A stretch of DNA of 56,521 nt from Desulfarculus sp. Its GTDB lineage: Bacteria; Desulfobacterota; Desulfarculia; Desulfarculales; Desulfarculaceae. The stretch's first letter is position 1. Each line of letters starts with the position of its first letter. The position numbers were made by a program, and so were the translations under genes. Shown here piece after piece: positions 7,995 to 15,970 of this stretch. The notes below the pieces were generated by a model. That model ran no database searches and was not told the origin of the DNA. It worked only from the letters and a program-made list of their open reading frames with translations. The stretch covers positions 1 through 56,521 of the forward strand of contig QZKP01000059.1 of NCBI GenBank assembly GCA_003605055.1, written 5' to 3'.

Positions 7995-8822
7995 ATGAGG
8001 GGCGCGGCGGATAAATACCTGCAAACCGCCCGCCTGGCGGCCCGGGCCGGGGCCCGGGTGCTGCGCCGGCGCTGGGGGGGACGCCTGCGGGTGGAGCCCA
8101 AGCAGCGCTTCGATTTCGTGACCGACGCGGACCTGGCCAGCCAGGAGGCGGTGCTGGCCGCGATCCGGGAGCGCCACCCGGAGCACGCGGTGCTGGCCGA
8201 GGAGACCCCGGCCGACCTGGCCCGCCTGGCCGCGGAGCAGGGGCCCCTGTGGGTGGTGGACCCCCTGGACGGCACCACCAACTACATCCACGGCTTCCCC
8301 CACGTGGCGGTCAGCGTGGCCCTGGTCCGGGAGGGACGGCCCCAGGCCGGGGTGGTGCTGGACGTGACCCGCGGCGAGGAGTTCAGCGCCGCGCGGGGCC
8401 AAGGGGCCTGGCTGGACGGCCAGGCCATCAGGGTGGCCGAGACCCCTGGTCCGGAGCAGGCCCTGTTGATGACCGGCTTCCCCTTCCGCCGCAAGGAGCT
8501 GCTGGACCCCTACCTGGCCCTGTTCCGGGAGATATTCGAGCAGACCTCCGGCGTGCGGCGGGCCGGCTCGGCGGCCCTGGACCTGGCCTACGTGGCCGCC
8601 GGGCGGGGCCAGGGCTTCTGGGAGCTGGGCCTGTCCCCCTGGGACCTGGCCGCGGGCATACTCCTGGTGGAGGAGGCCGGGGGCGTGGTCAGCGACTTCG
8701 CCGGCAAGGGCGGCGCCCTGTGGGGCGGGGACGTGGTGGCCGCCGCGCCGGGATTGCATGCCTGGTTGCAGCAGACCTGCGCCAAGCACTTTCCGGCCGG
8801 CTCCGAGGGAGAGAGTGCTTGA
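7995..8822 (+). CDS. suhB: inositol monophosphatase family protein
   Basis: 275 residues, full family length. Metal-binding motifs of the Mg2+-dependent IMPase superfamily are all present: the AEE segment (68-70), VVDPLDGTTNYIHGFPH (from about residue 87), and a late SPWDLAAGILLVEEAGG. The enzyme hydrolyses a sugar or inositol phosphate in the cytoplasm. In many bacteria the SuhB homolog also binds the rRNA antitermination complex, which cannot be judged here. It starts at an ATG in a short divergent interval opposite pcnB and stands alone. The symbol is by family resemblance only. Confidence 0.86.
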   Translation: MRGAADKYLQTARLAARAGARVLRRRWGGRLRVEPKQRFDFVTDADLASQEAVLAAIRERHPEHAVLAEETPADLARLAAEQGPLWVVDPLDGTTNYIHGFPHVAVSVALVREGRPQAGVVLDVTRGEEFSAARGQGAWLDGQAIRVAETPGPEQALLMTGFPFRRKELLDPYLALFREIFEQTSGVRRAGSAALDLAYVAAGRGQGFWELGLSPWDLAAGILLVEEAGGVVSDFAGKGGALWGGDVVAAAPGLHAWLQQTCAKHFPAGSEGESA

Positions 8823-8872
8823 TTTATTGAGAGCTTGGCGCGGTTCCGCGCCACAGGGCCGCGCCAGGGAGG

Positions 8873-9088
8873 CTAGCTGCCGCCCCAGATGTCTTCCCAA
8901 CCCGGCGCGCAGAGGTCCAGCTCCTCGATCTTGGTGTCCTTGCGGCTCTTCTGGTAGATGCACAGCTCGCAGGTGAAGTTGGGCCACATGTTGGCCGCGG
9001 CGATGTCCAGGCAGAACACATAGTGGGGGCACTCGAAGTTGCGCGCTCCGGGATGGTTGCGAGGGTTGGCGTCGTCTGGCAGATACAA
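8873..9088 (-). CDS. small Cys-rich protein, probable metal binder
   Basis: 71 residues from a TTG start with GGGGAGG 5 nt upstream; an upstream TTG at 9124 is less well supported. Four conserved-looking cysteines sit in FECPHYVFCLDIAAANMW and NFTCELCIYQ (CxxxxxC then CxxC), typical of small zinc- or iron-binding proteins. I recall similar short proteins in deltaproteobacteria but know no function. It is convergent with the IMPase gene and divergent from dinB across about 77 bp. Confidence 0.7.
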   Translation of the reverse strand: MYLPDDANPRNHPGARNFECPHYVFCLDIAAANMWPNFTCELCIYQKSRKDTKIEELDLCAPGWEDIWGGS

Positions 9089-9165
9089 ACCGTCCTCCCC
9101 GACCGGTGGCTGTCCGGTTCGCAATACGGGTGCGACGCTAGCACGTTTTTAGGTGTGACGCAAGC

Positions 9166-10383
9166 ATGGCCGCAGTCAATGAAAATATAATCGCCCACGT
9201 GGACATGGACGCCTTTTACGCGGCCGTGGAGGTGCTGGATCGGCCGGAGTTGGCCGGCCGTCCCATCATCGTGGGCGGAGGCGCGCGGGGGGTGGTCTCG
9301 GCCGCCTCCTACGAGGCCCGGGCTTACGGCGTGCGCTCGGCCATGCCCATGTTCAAGGCCCGCGCCCTCTGCCCCCAGGGGGTGTTCCTGCCCGGCCGCA
9401 TGGGGCGCTACAGCCAGGTGAGCCGGGTGGTGATGGGCGCGCTGGAGCGATTCTCGCCCCTGTTGGAGCCGGTGAGCGTGGACGAGGCCTACCTGGACCT
9501 GAGCGGCACCCAGCGGCTGTGGGGCTCGCCGGCCGAGGCCGGCCGGGCCATCAAGGCCGCGGTGCACCAGGCCACGGGACTGACCTGCTCGGTGGGCCTG
9601 GCCCCGGTGCGCTTCCTGGCCAAGATCGCCAGCGACCGCGACAAGCCCGACGGCCTGACCCTGGTCAGGGACCTGGAGGCCTTTTTGCAGACCGTGACCC
9701 TGGCCGAGGTGCCCGGGGTGGGGGCCCGGGCCCGGGAGCGCCTGGCGGCGATGGGGCTCAAGCGCCTGGTGGAGCTGCGCGCCCTGGGCCTGGAGCGGCT
9801 GGAGCGGCTCATGGGCCGCTTCGGCCGGCGCCTGCACGAGCTGGCCTGGGGCCTTGACCCCTCGGGGGTCAGCCCCGGCCGGCCGGTCAAGAGCGTGAGC
9901 AACGAGCTGACCCTGGAGGCGGACAGCGGCGACCGGGAGCTGCTGGCCGCCCACCTGCTGGCCCTGTGCCAGAAGGTGGCCCGCCGCCTGCGGCGCCACG
10001 GCCTGATGGGCCGCACGGTGACGCTGAAGCTCAAGCACGCCGACCACCGCCTGATCACCCGCAGCCAGTCCCTGGCCGACCACACGGACCAGGCCGCCGA
10101 GGTGTTCGCCGCCGCCCGGGGGCTGCTCCTGGACTACCGGCCGCCGGGCCCCTTCCGGCTGATCGGGGCGGGGGTCAGCGGCCTGCTGGCGGCGGGCCAG
10201 GGCCCCCAGCCGTTGTTCGACGAGCAGGGCCGGGAGAGGAGCCGGGCCCTCAGCCAAGCCGAGGACGCCATCGTGGCCCGCTTCGGGGAGGGGGCCCTCT
10301 CGCGGGCCGGGGCCCTGCCCGCCCGGCGGCCGGCCCTGGACCGTGAACGCCCGAGCGGGCATAATAGGGTCAAACCCAAATAG
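9166..10383 (+). CDS. dinB: DNA polymerase IV (Y-family)
   Basis: 405 residues. Y-family palm motifs: AHVDMDAFYAAVE (10-22) with the first catalytic Asp residues and PVSVDEAYLDLSG (about 103-115) with the Asp-Glu pair. Next come the helix-hairpin-helix thumb (AEVPGVGARARERLAAMG) and the little-finger domain. The enzyme does translesion synthesis. No CTG-N10-CAG LexA-type box was seen in the 40 bp upstream, so SOS control is not evident. The C-terminus ends in a basic tail that lacks a clear beta-clamp QLxLF motif; QPLFDEQGR near residue 350 is the nearest candidate. Confidence 0.93.
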   Translation: MAAVNENIIAHVDMDAFYAAVEVLDRPELAGRPIIVGGGARGVVSAASYEARAYGVRSAMPMFKARALCPQGVFLPGRMGRYSQVSRVVMGALERFSPLLEPVSVDEAYLDLSGTQRLWGSPAEAGRAIKAAVHQATGLTCSVGLAPVRFLAKIASDRDKPDGLTLVRDLEAFLQTVTLAEVPGVGARARERLAAMGLKRLVELRALGLERLERLMGRFGRRLHELAWGLDPSGVSPGRPVKSVSNELTLEADSGDRELLAAHLLALCQKVARRLRRHGLMGRTVTLKLKHADHRLITRSQSLADHTDQAAEVFAAARGLLLDYRPPGPFRLIGAGVSGLLAAGQGPQPLFDEQGRERSRALSQAEDAIVARFGEGALSRAGALPARRPALDRERPSGHNRVKPK

Positions 10384-10431
10384 ACCGCGCCGCGGCCGTC
10401 GGGGCGCCGAACCCAGCCGAGGAGCCCACCC

Positions 10432-11793
10432 ATGCCCAGCTTCGCCCAGACCCACGCCCGGGTCACCACATACTACGTGCTGCAGGACAAGCAGGACATC
10501 CTAGAGCAGCTCGTCCACGCCGCCCGCTGGAAGAAGCCGGTGTTGATCGTGCCGGCCCTGGCCAGCGAGTTCACCGACCCCAACACCCGGCCGGTGTTCG
10601 AGAACATCGTGGCCGAGCTGGCCGGGGCCAAGTACCTGGCCCAGGTGATCTTCGGCCTGGACCAGGCCAGCGAGGACGACGTGCGCCTGCTGATAGAAAT
10701 CTGCCAGCGGCACGAGATGATGAACTACATCATTCAGTGGAACGACGGCCCGGCCATCAGCGCCATCTACAACCAACTGGCCGAGGCCGGCTTTGACCTC
10801 TCCCGCCGGGGCAAGGGCCGCAACGTGTTCATGGGCTTCGGGGTGGCCATCGCCCTGGGCGCCACCTGCGTGGGGCTGTTGGACGCGGACATCAAGACTT
10901 TTCAGCGGCGGCACCTGGACCGGATCTTCTTCCCCATCCTGGTGCACAACTATCCGTTCAGCAAGGCCTTCTACGCCCGCTGGAACGGCCAGCGCCTGTT
11001 CGGACGGGTCAAGCGCCTGCTGCTGGACCCGCTCCTGCTGGCCCTGAAACGCAAGTTCAGCGAGGGCAGCGAGGAGAAGATGCTGCGGCTGGTGGACTTT
11101 TTGCTGTCCTTCGACTACCAGCTCTCGGGCGAGGTGGCCATGGACATGTGGCTGCTCAGAAAGATGCGCTACTCCCTGGACTGGGGCGTGGAGATATTCA
11201 CCCTCATCGAGGTCTTCCGCAAGGCCTCCCACGTGGCCCAGGTGGAGTTCACCCGCAAGAGCTTCGACCACAAGCACCAGCGGGTGAGCGTGGATGACCC
11301 CAAGACCGGCCTGCACAAGATGTCCCTGGACATCATCGCCACCCTGCTGCACGCCCTGATCGTGGAGGAGGGCCTGGAGGTGGGCGAGGAGTTCTTCCGG
11401 GACTTGGCCCTGACCTATGAGTCCATCGCCGAGGAGATCATCAAGAAGTACTCGGACAACGCCGAGTTCAACAACCTCAACTACGACCGGGACGCCGAGG
11501 AGGAGATGGTCTATCAGGTGCTGTCCCGGGCCATCGTGCAGACCGGAGACCATCTGACCGCGCCGGGCCACCTGGCCAGCATGATGCTGCGCTTCACGGC
11601 CAGCCACCCGGAGTTCAAGCCCTACGTGGAGCAGGGCCTGCAGCAGACCATCCTGGCCCTGGAGGAGCGGCTGCGGGAGGAGTCGCTGAACGTGCGCCAC
11701 CTGCCCTCCTGGGAGCGCATACTCTGGAAGCTGCCCGAGTTGAGCAGCGGCATCGTGGACGCCCTGGAGGAGGACAAGCAGCGCTTCAAGTAG
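10432..11793 (+). CDS. GT81-like glycosyltransferase (glucosyl-3-phosphoglycerate synthase-like)
   Basis: 453 residues. A GT-A type nucleotide-sugar transferase core is suggested by VFMGFGVAIALGA followed by GLLDADIKTF (about 148-157), which supplies the metal-binding DxD-like motif. The helix-rich remainder, with HNYPFSKAFYARW and an EVAMDMWLLRKM segment, resembles glucosyl-3-phosphoglycerate synthase and related GT81 proteins that make compatible solutes such as glucosylglycerate. No GpgP-like phosphatase is adjacent, although the inositol phosphatase two genes upstream is a phosphatase of another family. Start ATG with GAGGAG upstream. The product is inferred, not proven. Confidence 0.72.
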   Translation: MPSFAQTHARVTTYYVLQDKQDILEQLVHAARWKKPVLIVPALASEFTDPNTRPVFENIVAELAGAKYLAQVIFGLDQASEDDVRLLIEICQRHEMMNYIIQWNDGPAISAIYNQLAEAGFDLSRRGKGRNVFMGFGVAIALGATCVGLLDADIKTFQRRHLDRIFFPILVHNYPFSKAFYARWNGQRLFGRVKRLLLDPLLLALKRKFSEGSEEKMLRLVDFLLSFDYQLSGEVAMDMWLLRKMRYSLDWGVEIFTLIEVFRKASHVAQVEFTRKSFDHKHQRVSVDDPKTGLHKMSLDIIATLLHALIVEEGLEVGEEFFRDLALTYESIAEEIIKKYSDNAEFNNLNYDRDAEEEMVYQVLSRAIVQTGDHLTAPGHLASMMLRFTASHPEFKPYVEQGLQQTILALEERLREESLNVRHLPSWERILWKLPELSSGIVDALEEDKQRFK

Positions 11794-11896
11794 GCCGGCC
11801 ATTTCATGAAGGTTGGGCGGATTCGAGCCTTATTGGCGGGGTGGCCAGGAAAAATCATTGTAACCGGCTGAGTGGTTTGCAACTTGGTCCGGCACG

Positions 11897-12002
11897 GCCA
11901 GCCGCCGGCAGACAAGGCGGCCGGCGAGCGAGGGCCGCAGGTGTAGTCAAAGCTACATCCAGGCGCGAGCGAAGCCGGCAGCGCAGTATGCCGGCGGCTG
12001 GC
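11897..12002. repeat. 106-bp extended palindromic intergenic element
   Basis: The outer arms GCCAGCCGCCGGC (11897-11909) and GCCGGCGGCTGGC (11990-12002) are a perfect 13-bp inverted repeat. The apex TGTAG-TCAAAG-CTACA (11942-11957) shares exactly the same centre, 11949.5. In between, GCCGGC pairs again, and both arms carry a same-strand GCGAGCGA-like motif that breaks the symmetry. This looks like a large REP/MITE-like hairpin element sitting 45 bp before the next gene. Confidence 0.75.
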
Positions 12003-12047
12003 GAAGCCGGGCGGGGCGCGCACGCATCAACAGAGAGGACGGATACA

Positions 12048-12332
12048 TTGGCCAGCGACTATGATCAGCTAACCGTGCAGTACGAAGAGGACGGCCAGGT
12101 CCTGGTGGAGCAAATGGACAAGGTGGTGCTCAACAAGGGCCAGTGGACCACGGTGCTGTTCCTCTACCGCGAGCGCGACCGGGGCAGCGGGCAGTTCGGC
12201 CCGGCCAAGGCCGGCCTGCGCCGCTACCAGAAGGTGGCCGGCCAGTTCCGCAAGCGCGACGCCATCAACTTCAGCGCCAAGACCGCGCCGATGGTGGTGG
12301 AGCAGCTCCGCAAATGGTTTGAGCTGGCCTGA
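12048..12332 (+). CDS. small conserved hypothetical protein
   Basis: 94 residues from a TTG start with GAGAGG about 9 nt upstream. The sequence (YDQLTVQYEEDGQVLVEQMDK then WTTVLFLYRERDR and GLRRYQKVAGQFRKRDAINF) is a compact mixed alpha/beta protein without signal peptide, membrane segment or metal motif. I recall similar proteins in sulfate reducers but know no function. It lies 19 bp upstream of the asparagine-synthase-like gene, so the two probably share a transcript. The open frame extends upstream into the palindromic element but that part is not coding. Confidence 0.75.
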   Translation: MASDYDQLTVQYEEDGQVLVEQMDKVVLNKGQWTTVLFLYRERDRGSGQFGPAKAGLRRYQKVAGQFRKRDAINFSAKTAPMVVEQLRKWFELA

Positions 12333-12351
12333 GCCAGGCCCGGGGGCGCCC

Positions 12352-13917
12352 ATGCTCATGGAGTTCGCCAACGCCCGGCTGGAACTGACGCGCCTGCCGG
12401 AGCTGGAGGCCAGCCAGACCCTGCACCTGGCCGGGGCCCAGGTGCACCTGTTCGGCCGGCCGGGCTGGCTGGTGAACTACCGCGAACTGGCCTATGAGGA
12501 CGATCCCCAGGCCATCGCCGCCGCCCTGCCCGAGCTCTTGGCCGGCTTTCTGGCCGAGCCGGACCAGGGCCGCCACGGCCTGGCCCGGCTCTCCGGGGCC
12601 TTTCTGATGCTGATCGCGCGGGAGCGGCGGCTGGAGCAGGTGATCACCTCCGACGAGCTGCCCAACCTGGTCTATTGGCACCTGCGCCAGGGGCAGGTGG
12701 TCATAACCGACCACTGGCAAGATTTCCTGCGCGGCCGGGACCCGCGCGATCCGGCCGCCTACAGCGCGCCCAACCTGCGCTGGTTCAGCGCCCGCAAGAC
12801 CTGCATCCCGGGCCAGACCTGGCTCAGCGGCCTGTTCCGCCTGCGGCCGGCCACCGTCTACCGGGCGGCCGCCGAGGGGCTTGCCGAGCAGGCGGCGGTG
12901 TATCCGCTCCGGGAGCCGGGGCAGGAGCTAAGCGGGCAGGAGCTGTACGAGGTGGTGGGCCGCCGCCTGGGGCCCGGCCCCTTCAGCCTCTGCTACAGCA
13001 CGGGCATCGACTCCCACCACCTGCTCAGCTCCCTGGCCCCGCGCATCAAGGACGTGTGCACCATCTACTACCGCGCGCCCCACCAGGACCAGGAGCGCAG
13101 CAAGGAGGCGGCCGCGGCCCTGGTCAACTGCCTGGCCGCGGGCAAGCCCTACACCCCGGTGGCCGTGGACCTGGCCGATCCGGGCCAGGTGCCCTTCACC
13201 GAGCACGCGGTGCTGACCGACCCCTTCGCCGCCCACCACTCCTGCTCCATGTACCGCCTGTTCGCCGCGGCCCAGAGCCAGCAGGTGGTCACCGGCCAGA
13301 ACGCGGACACCATGCAGTTCTTCGCCCTCACCTCGCGCATGGGGCCCAAGGAGCTTTTGTTCCGGAGCCCGGCCTCGCGCCAGAGCCCAGCGGGCCGGCT
13401 CTACTACCGCTGGTCCGCGGCCCGCTCCTATGGCCGCCCACCCCTGGGCGGCATGCTGGAGCGGCGCATGCTCCTGGGCCTGGGCGCGCAGATGGCCCGG
13501 CTCACCGGCCCCCACGGCTACTGGCCCATCTTCTACTTCAAGCGCATCCACAACATGACCACCGGCAACACGGCCCTGTTCAAGAACGCCGCCCGCTACT
13601 GGGGCAAGCAGGTGTTCTTCCCCTACACCGAGCCACTGGTGTTCTACGTGGCCGCCTACTATCGCCGGCCCCTGCGCCTGCTGCTGAACCCCAAGGGCCC
13701 CCTCAAGGCCCGCTACCGCTACCTGCGCCACAGCCAGATAAAGCTGCCCTTTGGCCAGGGCCGGCCCTTCCGGGAAAGCCCCCTGTTCGCCCAGGCCGCC
13801 CAGGGCCTGGACCGACTTGAGCCCCGTCTCAAGGCCTTCTTCGAGACCCAGGCGCGCGAGCCCATGGCCCTGGTGGTGCTCTACACCTTCGCCCGCCTGG
13901 CCCTGGAGGGGCGTTAG
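12352..13917 (+). CDS. asparagine-synthase-like ATP-pyrophosphatase protein
   Basis: About 521 residues; ATGs at 12352 and 12358 are both possible. The N-terminal 190 residues resemble the glutaminase-like half of AsnB (LARLSGAFLMLIARERRLEQVITSDEL), but there is no N-terminal Cys nucleophile, so ammonia is not made from glutamine in the usual way. The C-terminal half has the PP-loop SLCYSTGIDSHHLL (about 212-225) that binds ATP pyrophosphate. Relatives adenylate a carboxylate and form an amide or lactam. The substrate is unknown. The 94-residue protein just upstream is a likely partner. Confidence 0.8.
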   Translation: MLMEFANARLELTRLPELEASQTLHLAGAQVHLFGRPGWLVNYRELAYEDDPQAIAAALPELLAGFLAEPDQGRHGLARLSGAFLMLIARERRLEQVITSDELPNLVYWHLRQGQVVITDHWQDFLRGRDPRDPAAYSAPNLRWFSARKTCIPGQTWLSGLFRLRPATVYRAAAEGLAEQAAVYPLREPGQELSGQELYEVVGRRLGPGPFSLCYSTGIDSHHLLSSLAPRIKDVCTIYYRAPHQDQERSKEAAAALVNCLAAGKPYTPVAVDLADPGQVPFTEHAVLTDPFAAHHSCSMYRLFAAAQSQQVVTGQNADTMQFFALTSRMGPKELLFRSPASRQSPAGRLYYRWSAARSYGRPPLGGMLERRMLLGLGAQMARLTGPHGYWPIFYFKRIHNMTTGNTALFKNAARYWGKQVFFPYTEPLVFYVAAYYRRPLRLLLNPKGPLKARYRYLRHSQIKLPFGQGRPFRESPLFAQAAQGLDRLEPRLKAFFETQAREPMALVVLYTFARLALEGR

Positions 13918-14016
13918 CAGAGGCCCCCGGCGGGTTGGCTGCGGCCTTAATGTTATGTTAGGCTGCATAATTGTCGGGTCCTGTGCTTCGGACCAGCATT
14001 CCGCGGAGGCCAAGCG

Positions 14017-14853
14017 GTGAGGTTTACTTTCTGGGGAACCCGGGGCTCCATCCCAGTGCCCGGGCCCGGCACCCTGCGCTACGGCGGCAACAGCACCTGC
14101 TGCGAGCTGGACCTGGACGGCCAGCGGGTGATCATCGACGCCGGCTCGGGCATCCGCCCCCTGGGCCAGGCCCTGGGGCCGCAGCCGGGCGAGCTGATCC
14201 TCCTGCTCACCCACCTGCACTGGGACCACGTGATGGGCTTCCCCTTCTTCGCCCCGGCCTACTCCCACCAGGCCGTGATCCGGGTGGGCGGCTGGCCGCG
14301 GGGCCTGCCCGGCCTGGAGCAGATGTTCCACTCGGTGCACGTCCAGGGATATTTCCCCATTGATTTCGGATATTTCCCCATTGATTTCAAAGACCTGCAC
14401 GCTGATATCCTGCGCGATCCCTCCCTGGACCCGCCCCGCTTTGCCATCGGCCGCCACCAGATTACTACCATCCCCCTCAACCACCCCCAGGGCGCCATCG
14501 GCTACCGCCTGGAGGGCCCCGGCGGGGCGCTGGTGTTCATCACCGACAATGAGCTGGACCCCCTTGCCCCGGCCCCGCCGGAGCTGGTGGAGTTCTGCCG
14601 CGGGGCCGACATCCTTATCCACGACGCCCAGTTCCTGCCCTCGGAGATGGCACTGCGCCGGGGCTGGGGCCACTCGGACTGGGCCAGCGCCCTGCGGCTG
14701 GCCCAGGCCGCCGGCGTGGGGCGGCTGCTTTTCACCCACCACGACCCCGGCCGCGACGACCAGGCCTTGGAGCGCGTGGTGGAGCAGGCCCGGGCCCAGG
14801 CCGGCGGCCTGCCCGTGGAGGCGGCCGCCGAGGGCCAGGTGCTGGAGCTCTAG
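14017..14853 (+). CDS. MBL-fold metallo-hydrolase with a recent 7-residue tandem duplication
   Basis: 278 residues from a GTG with GGAGG 7 nt upstream. The metallo-beta-lactamase fold is shown by FWGTRGSIPVPGP at the start, LLTHLHWDHVMGFPFF (metal-binding HxHxDH), FITDNE, LIHDAQF and FTHHDPGRDD. This set is typical of cyclic-phosphodiesterase or tRNase-Z-like members. Residues 111-124 are an exact GYFPIDF doublet encoded by an exact 21-bp tandem repeat, which is AT-rich against its surroundings. The insert lies in a loop after the first metal motif and keeps the frame. The hydrolysed substrate is unknown. Confidence 0.85.
   Translation: MRFTFWGTRGSIPVPGPGTLRYGGNSTCCELDLDGQRVIIDAGSGIRPLGQALGPQPGELILLLTHLHWDHVMGFPFFAPAYSHQAVIRVGGWPRGLPGLEQMFHSVHVQGYFPIDFGYFPIDFKDLHADILRDPSLDPPRFAIGRHQITTIPLNHPQGAIGYRLEGPGGALVFITDNELDPLAPAPPELVEFCRGADILIHDAQFLPSEMALRRGWGHSDWASALRLAQAAGVGRLLFTHHDPGRDDQALERVVEQARAQAGGLPVEAAAEGQVLEL
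14347..14388 (+). repeat. perfect 21-bp tandem duplication within the MBL gene
   Basis: Two identical adjacent 21-bp copies (14347-14367 and 14368-14388), each beginning GGATATTTCCCC and ending GATTTC, encode GYFPIDF twice. Perfect identity points to a recent event or an assembly artefact. Confidence 0.95.
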
Positions 14854-14875
14854 CCGCCCGCGGCCAAGGGCGGGT
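14854..14875 (+). terminator. possible terminator hairpin after the MBL gene
   Basis: CCGCCC and GGGCGG pair around an 8-nt loop directly after the stop codon, followed by GTTATGTTT. The T-run is poor, so confidence is low. Confidence 0.3.
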
Positions 14876-14947
14876 TATGTTTCCCGGCCGGGGACGGGGG
14901 TGTTACGATAATATGAATGCGGCCTAAGCGGCCTGGGGAAGGATGAT

Positions 14948-15970
14948 ATGCGCATCGCCTTTCTGATGGACCCGCTGGAGTCCATCCAGCCGGAGATGGA
15001 GACCACCAGCTGGCTCATGTATGAGTGCAATCAGCGGGGACACCAGGTCTTTTTTCTGGAGCCCCACGACATCTACGCCCGCGGTTCGCGCCTGGTGGCC
15101 CGCATGCGCGACGTGAGCGTGGCCCCGGACCTGCCCATGGACCAGTACTGGACCCGGGCCATCGGGTGTCTGCGCAAAGAGGAGCTGATCTTCGAGGAGA
15201 TCACGGAGATAGACGCCTTGTTCCTGCGCAAGGACCCGCCCCTGATCCACCAGACCATGGAGTTTCTGACCCCGGTGCAGGACCAGATGTTCATCATCAA
15301 CTCCACCATCGGCCAGATGGTGGCCAACAGCAAGCTGTACCTGCTCAACTTCCCCGAGATCACCCCCGAGACCCACATCTCCCGCGACCCGACCCGCCTG
15401 CGCAAGATCATTGACGAGTTCGGCGGCGAGATGGTGGTCAAGCCGCTCTCCCGCTCCCGGGGCGAGGGGGTGATCAAGGTCAGCTCCGCCGACCGGGACA
15501 ACCTAAACTCCCTGATCCACTATTACGTGCACTCCTACCTGCCCTACCCCCAGCGCGAGGTGATCATGGTGCAGGAGTACCTGCACGAGGTCAAGGAGCA
15601 GGGCGACGTGCGCATCATGCTGTTGGGCGGGGAGATCGTGGGGGCCATGCGCCGCATCCCGGCCGAGGGCGACTTCCGGACCAACATCCACGCCGGGGCC
15701 CGGCCGGCCAAGCACGAGATCACCGAGACCGACCGGCGCATCTGCCGCATAATCAAGCCCCGCCTGCTGGCCGACGGCCTGGTGTTCGTGGGCATAGACA
15801 TCATCGGCGACAAGCTGGTGGAGATCAACGTGGTCAGCCCCGGCGGCATCCCGCGCATCAACCGCCTGAACAACGACCAGATCGAGAAGCGGGTGATTGA
15901 TTTCGTGGAAGAGCGGGTGGCCCAGCTCAAGGCCCCCACCCCGGCGGCGGCGGCGGGACTGCGCTCGTGA
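14948..15970 (+). CDS. gshB: glutathione synthetase (ATP-grasp)
   Basis: 340 residues, typical of proteobacterial GshB. The N-terminus MRIAFLMDPLESIQPEMETT matches the GshB substrate domain; FLRKDPP and the ATP-grasp parts VVKPLSRSRGEGVIKV, VQEYLHEVKEQGDVRIMLLGGEIVGAMRR and EINVVSPGGI (metal-binding Glu/Asn) follow. It joins gamma-glutamylcysteine and glycine. No gshA is visible in the window. Its stop overlaps the GTG start of the next gene by 4 bp (GTGA), indicating translational coupling with the N-formylglutamate amidohydrolase homolog. Confidence 0.92.
   Translation: MRIAFLMDPLESIQPEMETTSWLMYECNQRGHQVFFLEPHDIYARGSRLVARMRDVSVAPDLPMDQYWTRAIGCLRKEELIFEEITEIDALFLRKDPPLIHQTMEFLTPVQDQMFIINSTIGQMVANSKLYLLNFPEITPETHISRDPTRLRKIIDEFGGEMVVKPLSRSRGEGVIKVSSADRDNLNSLIHYYVHSYLPYPQREVIMVQEYLHEVKEQGDVRIMLLGGEIVGAMRRIPAEGDFRTNIHAGARPAKHEITETDRRICRIIKPRLLADGLVFVGIDIIGDKLVEINVVSPGGIPRINRLNNDQIEKRVIDFVEERVAQLKAPTPAAAAGLRS

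Noticed and set aside
9121-9165. LexA operator upstream of dinB
   Set aside because: No CTG-N10-CAG or other recognisable SOS box could be found in the short interval.
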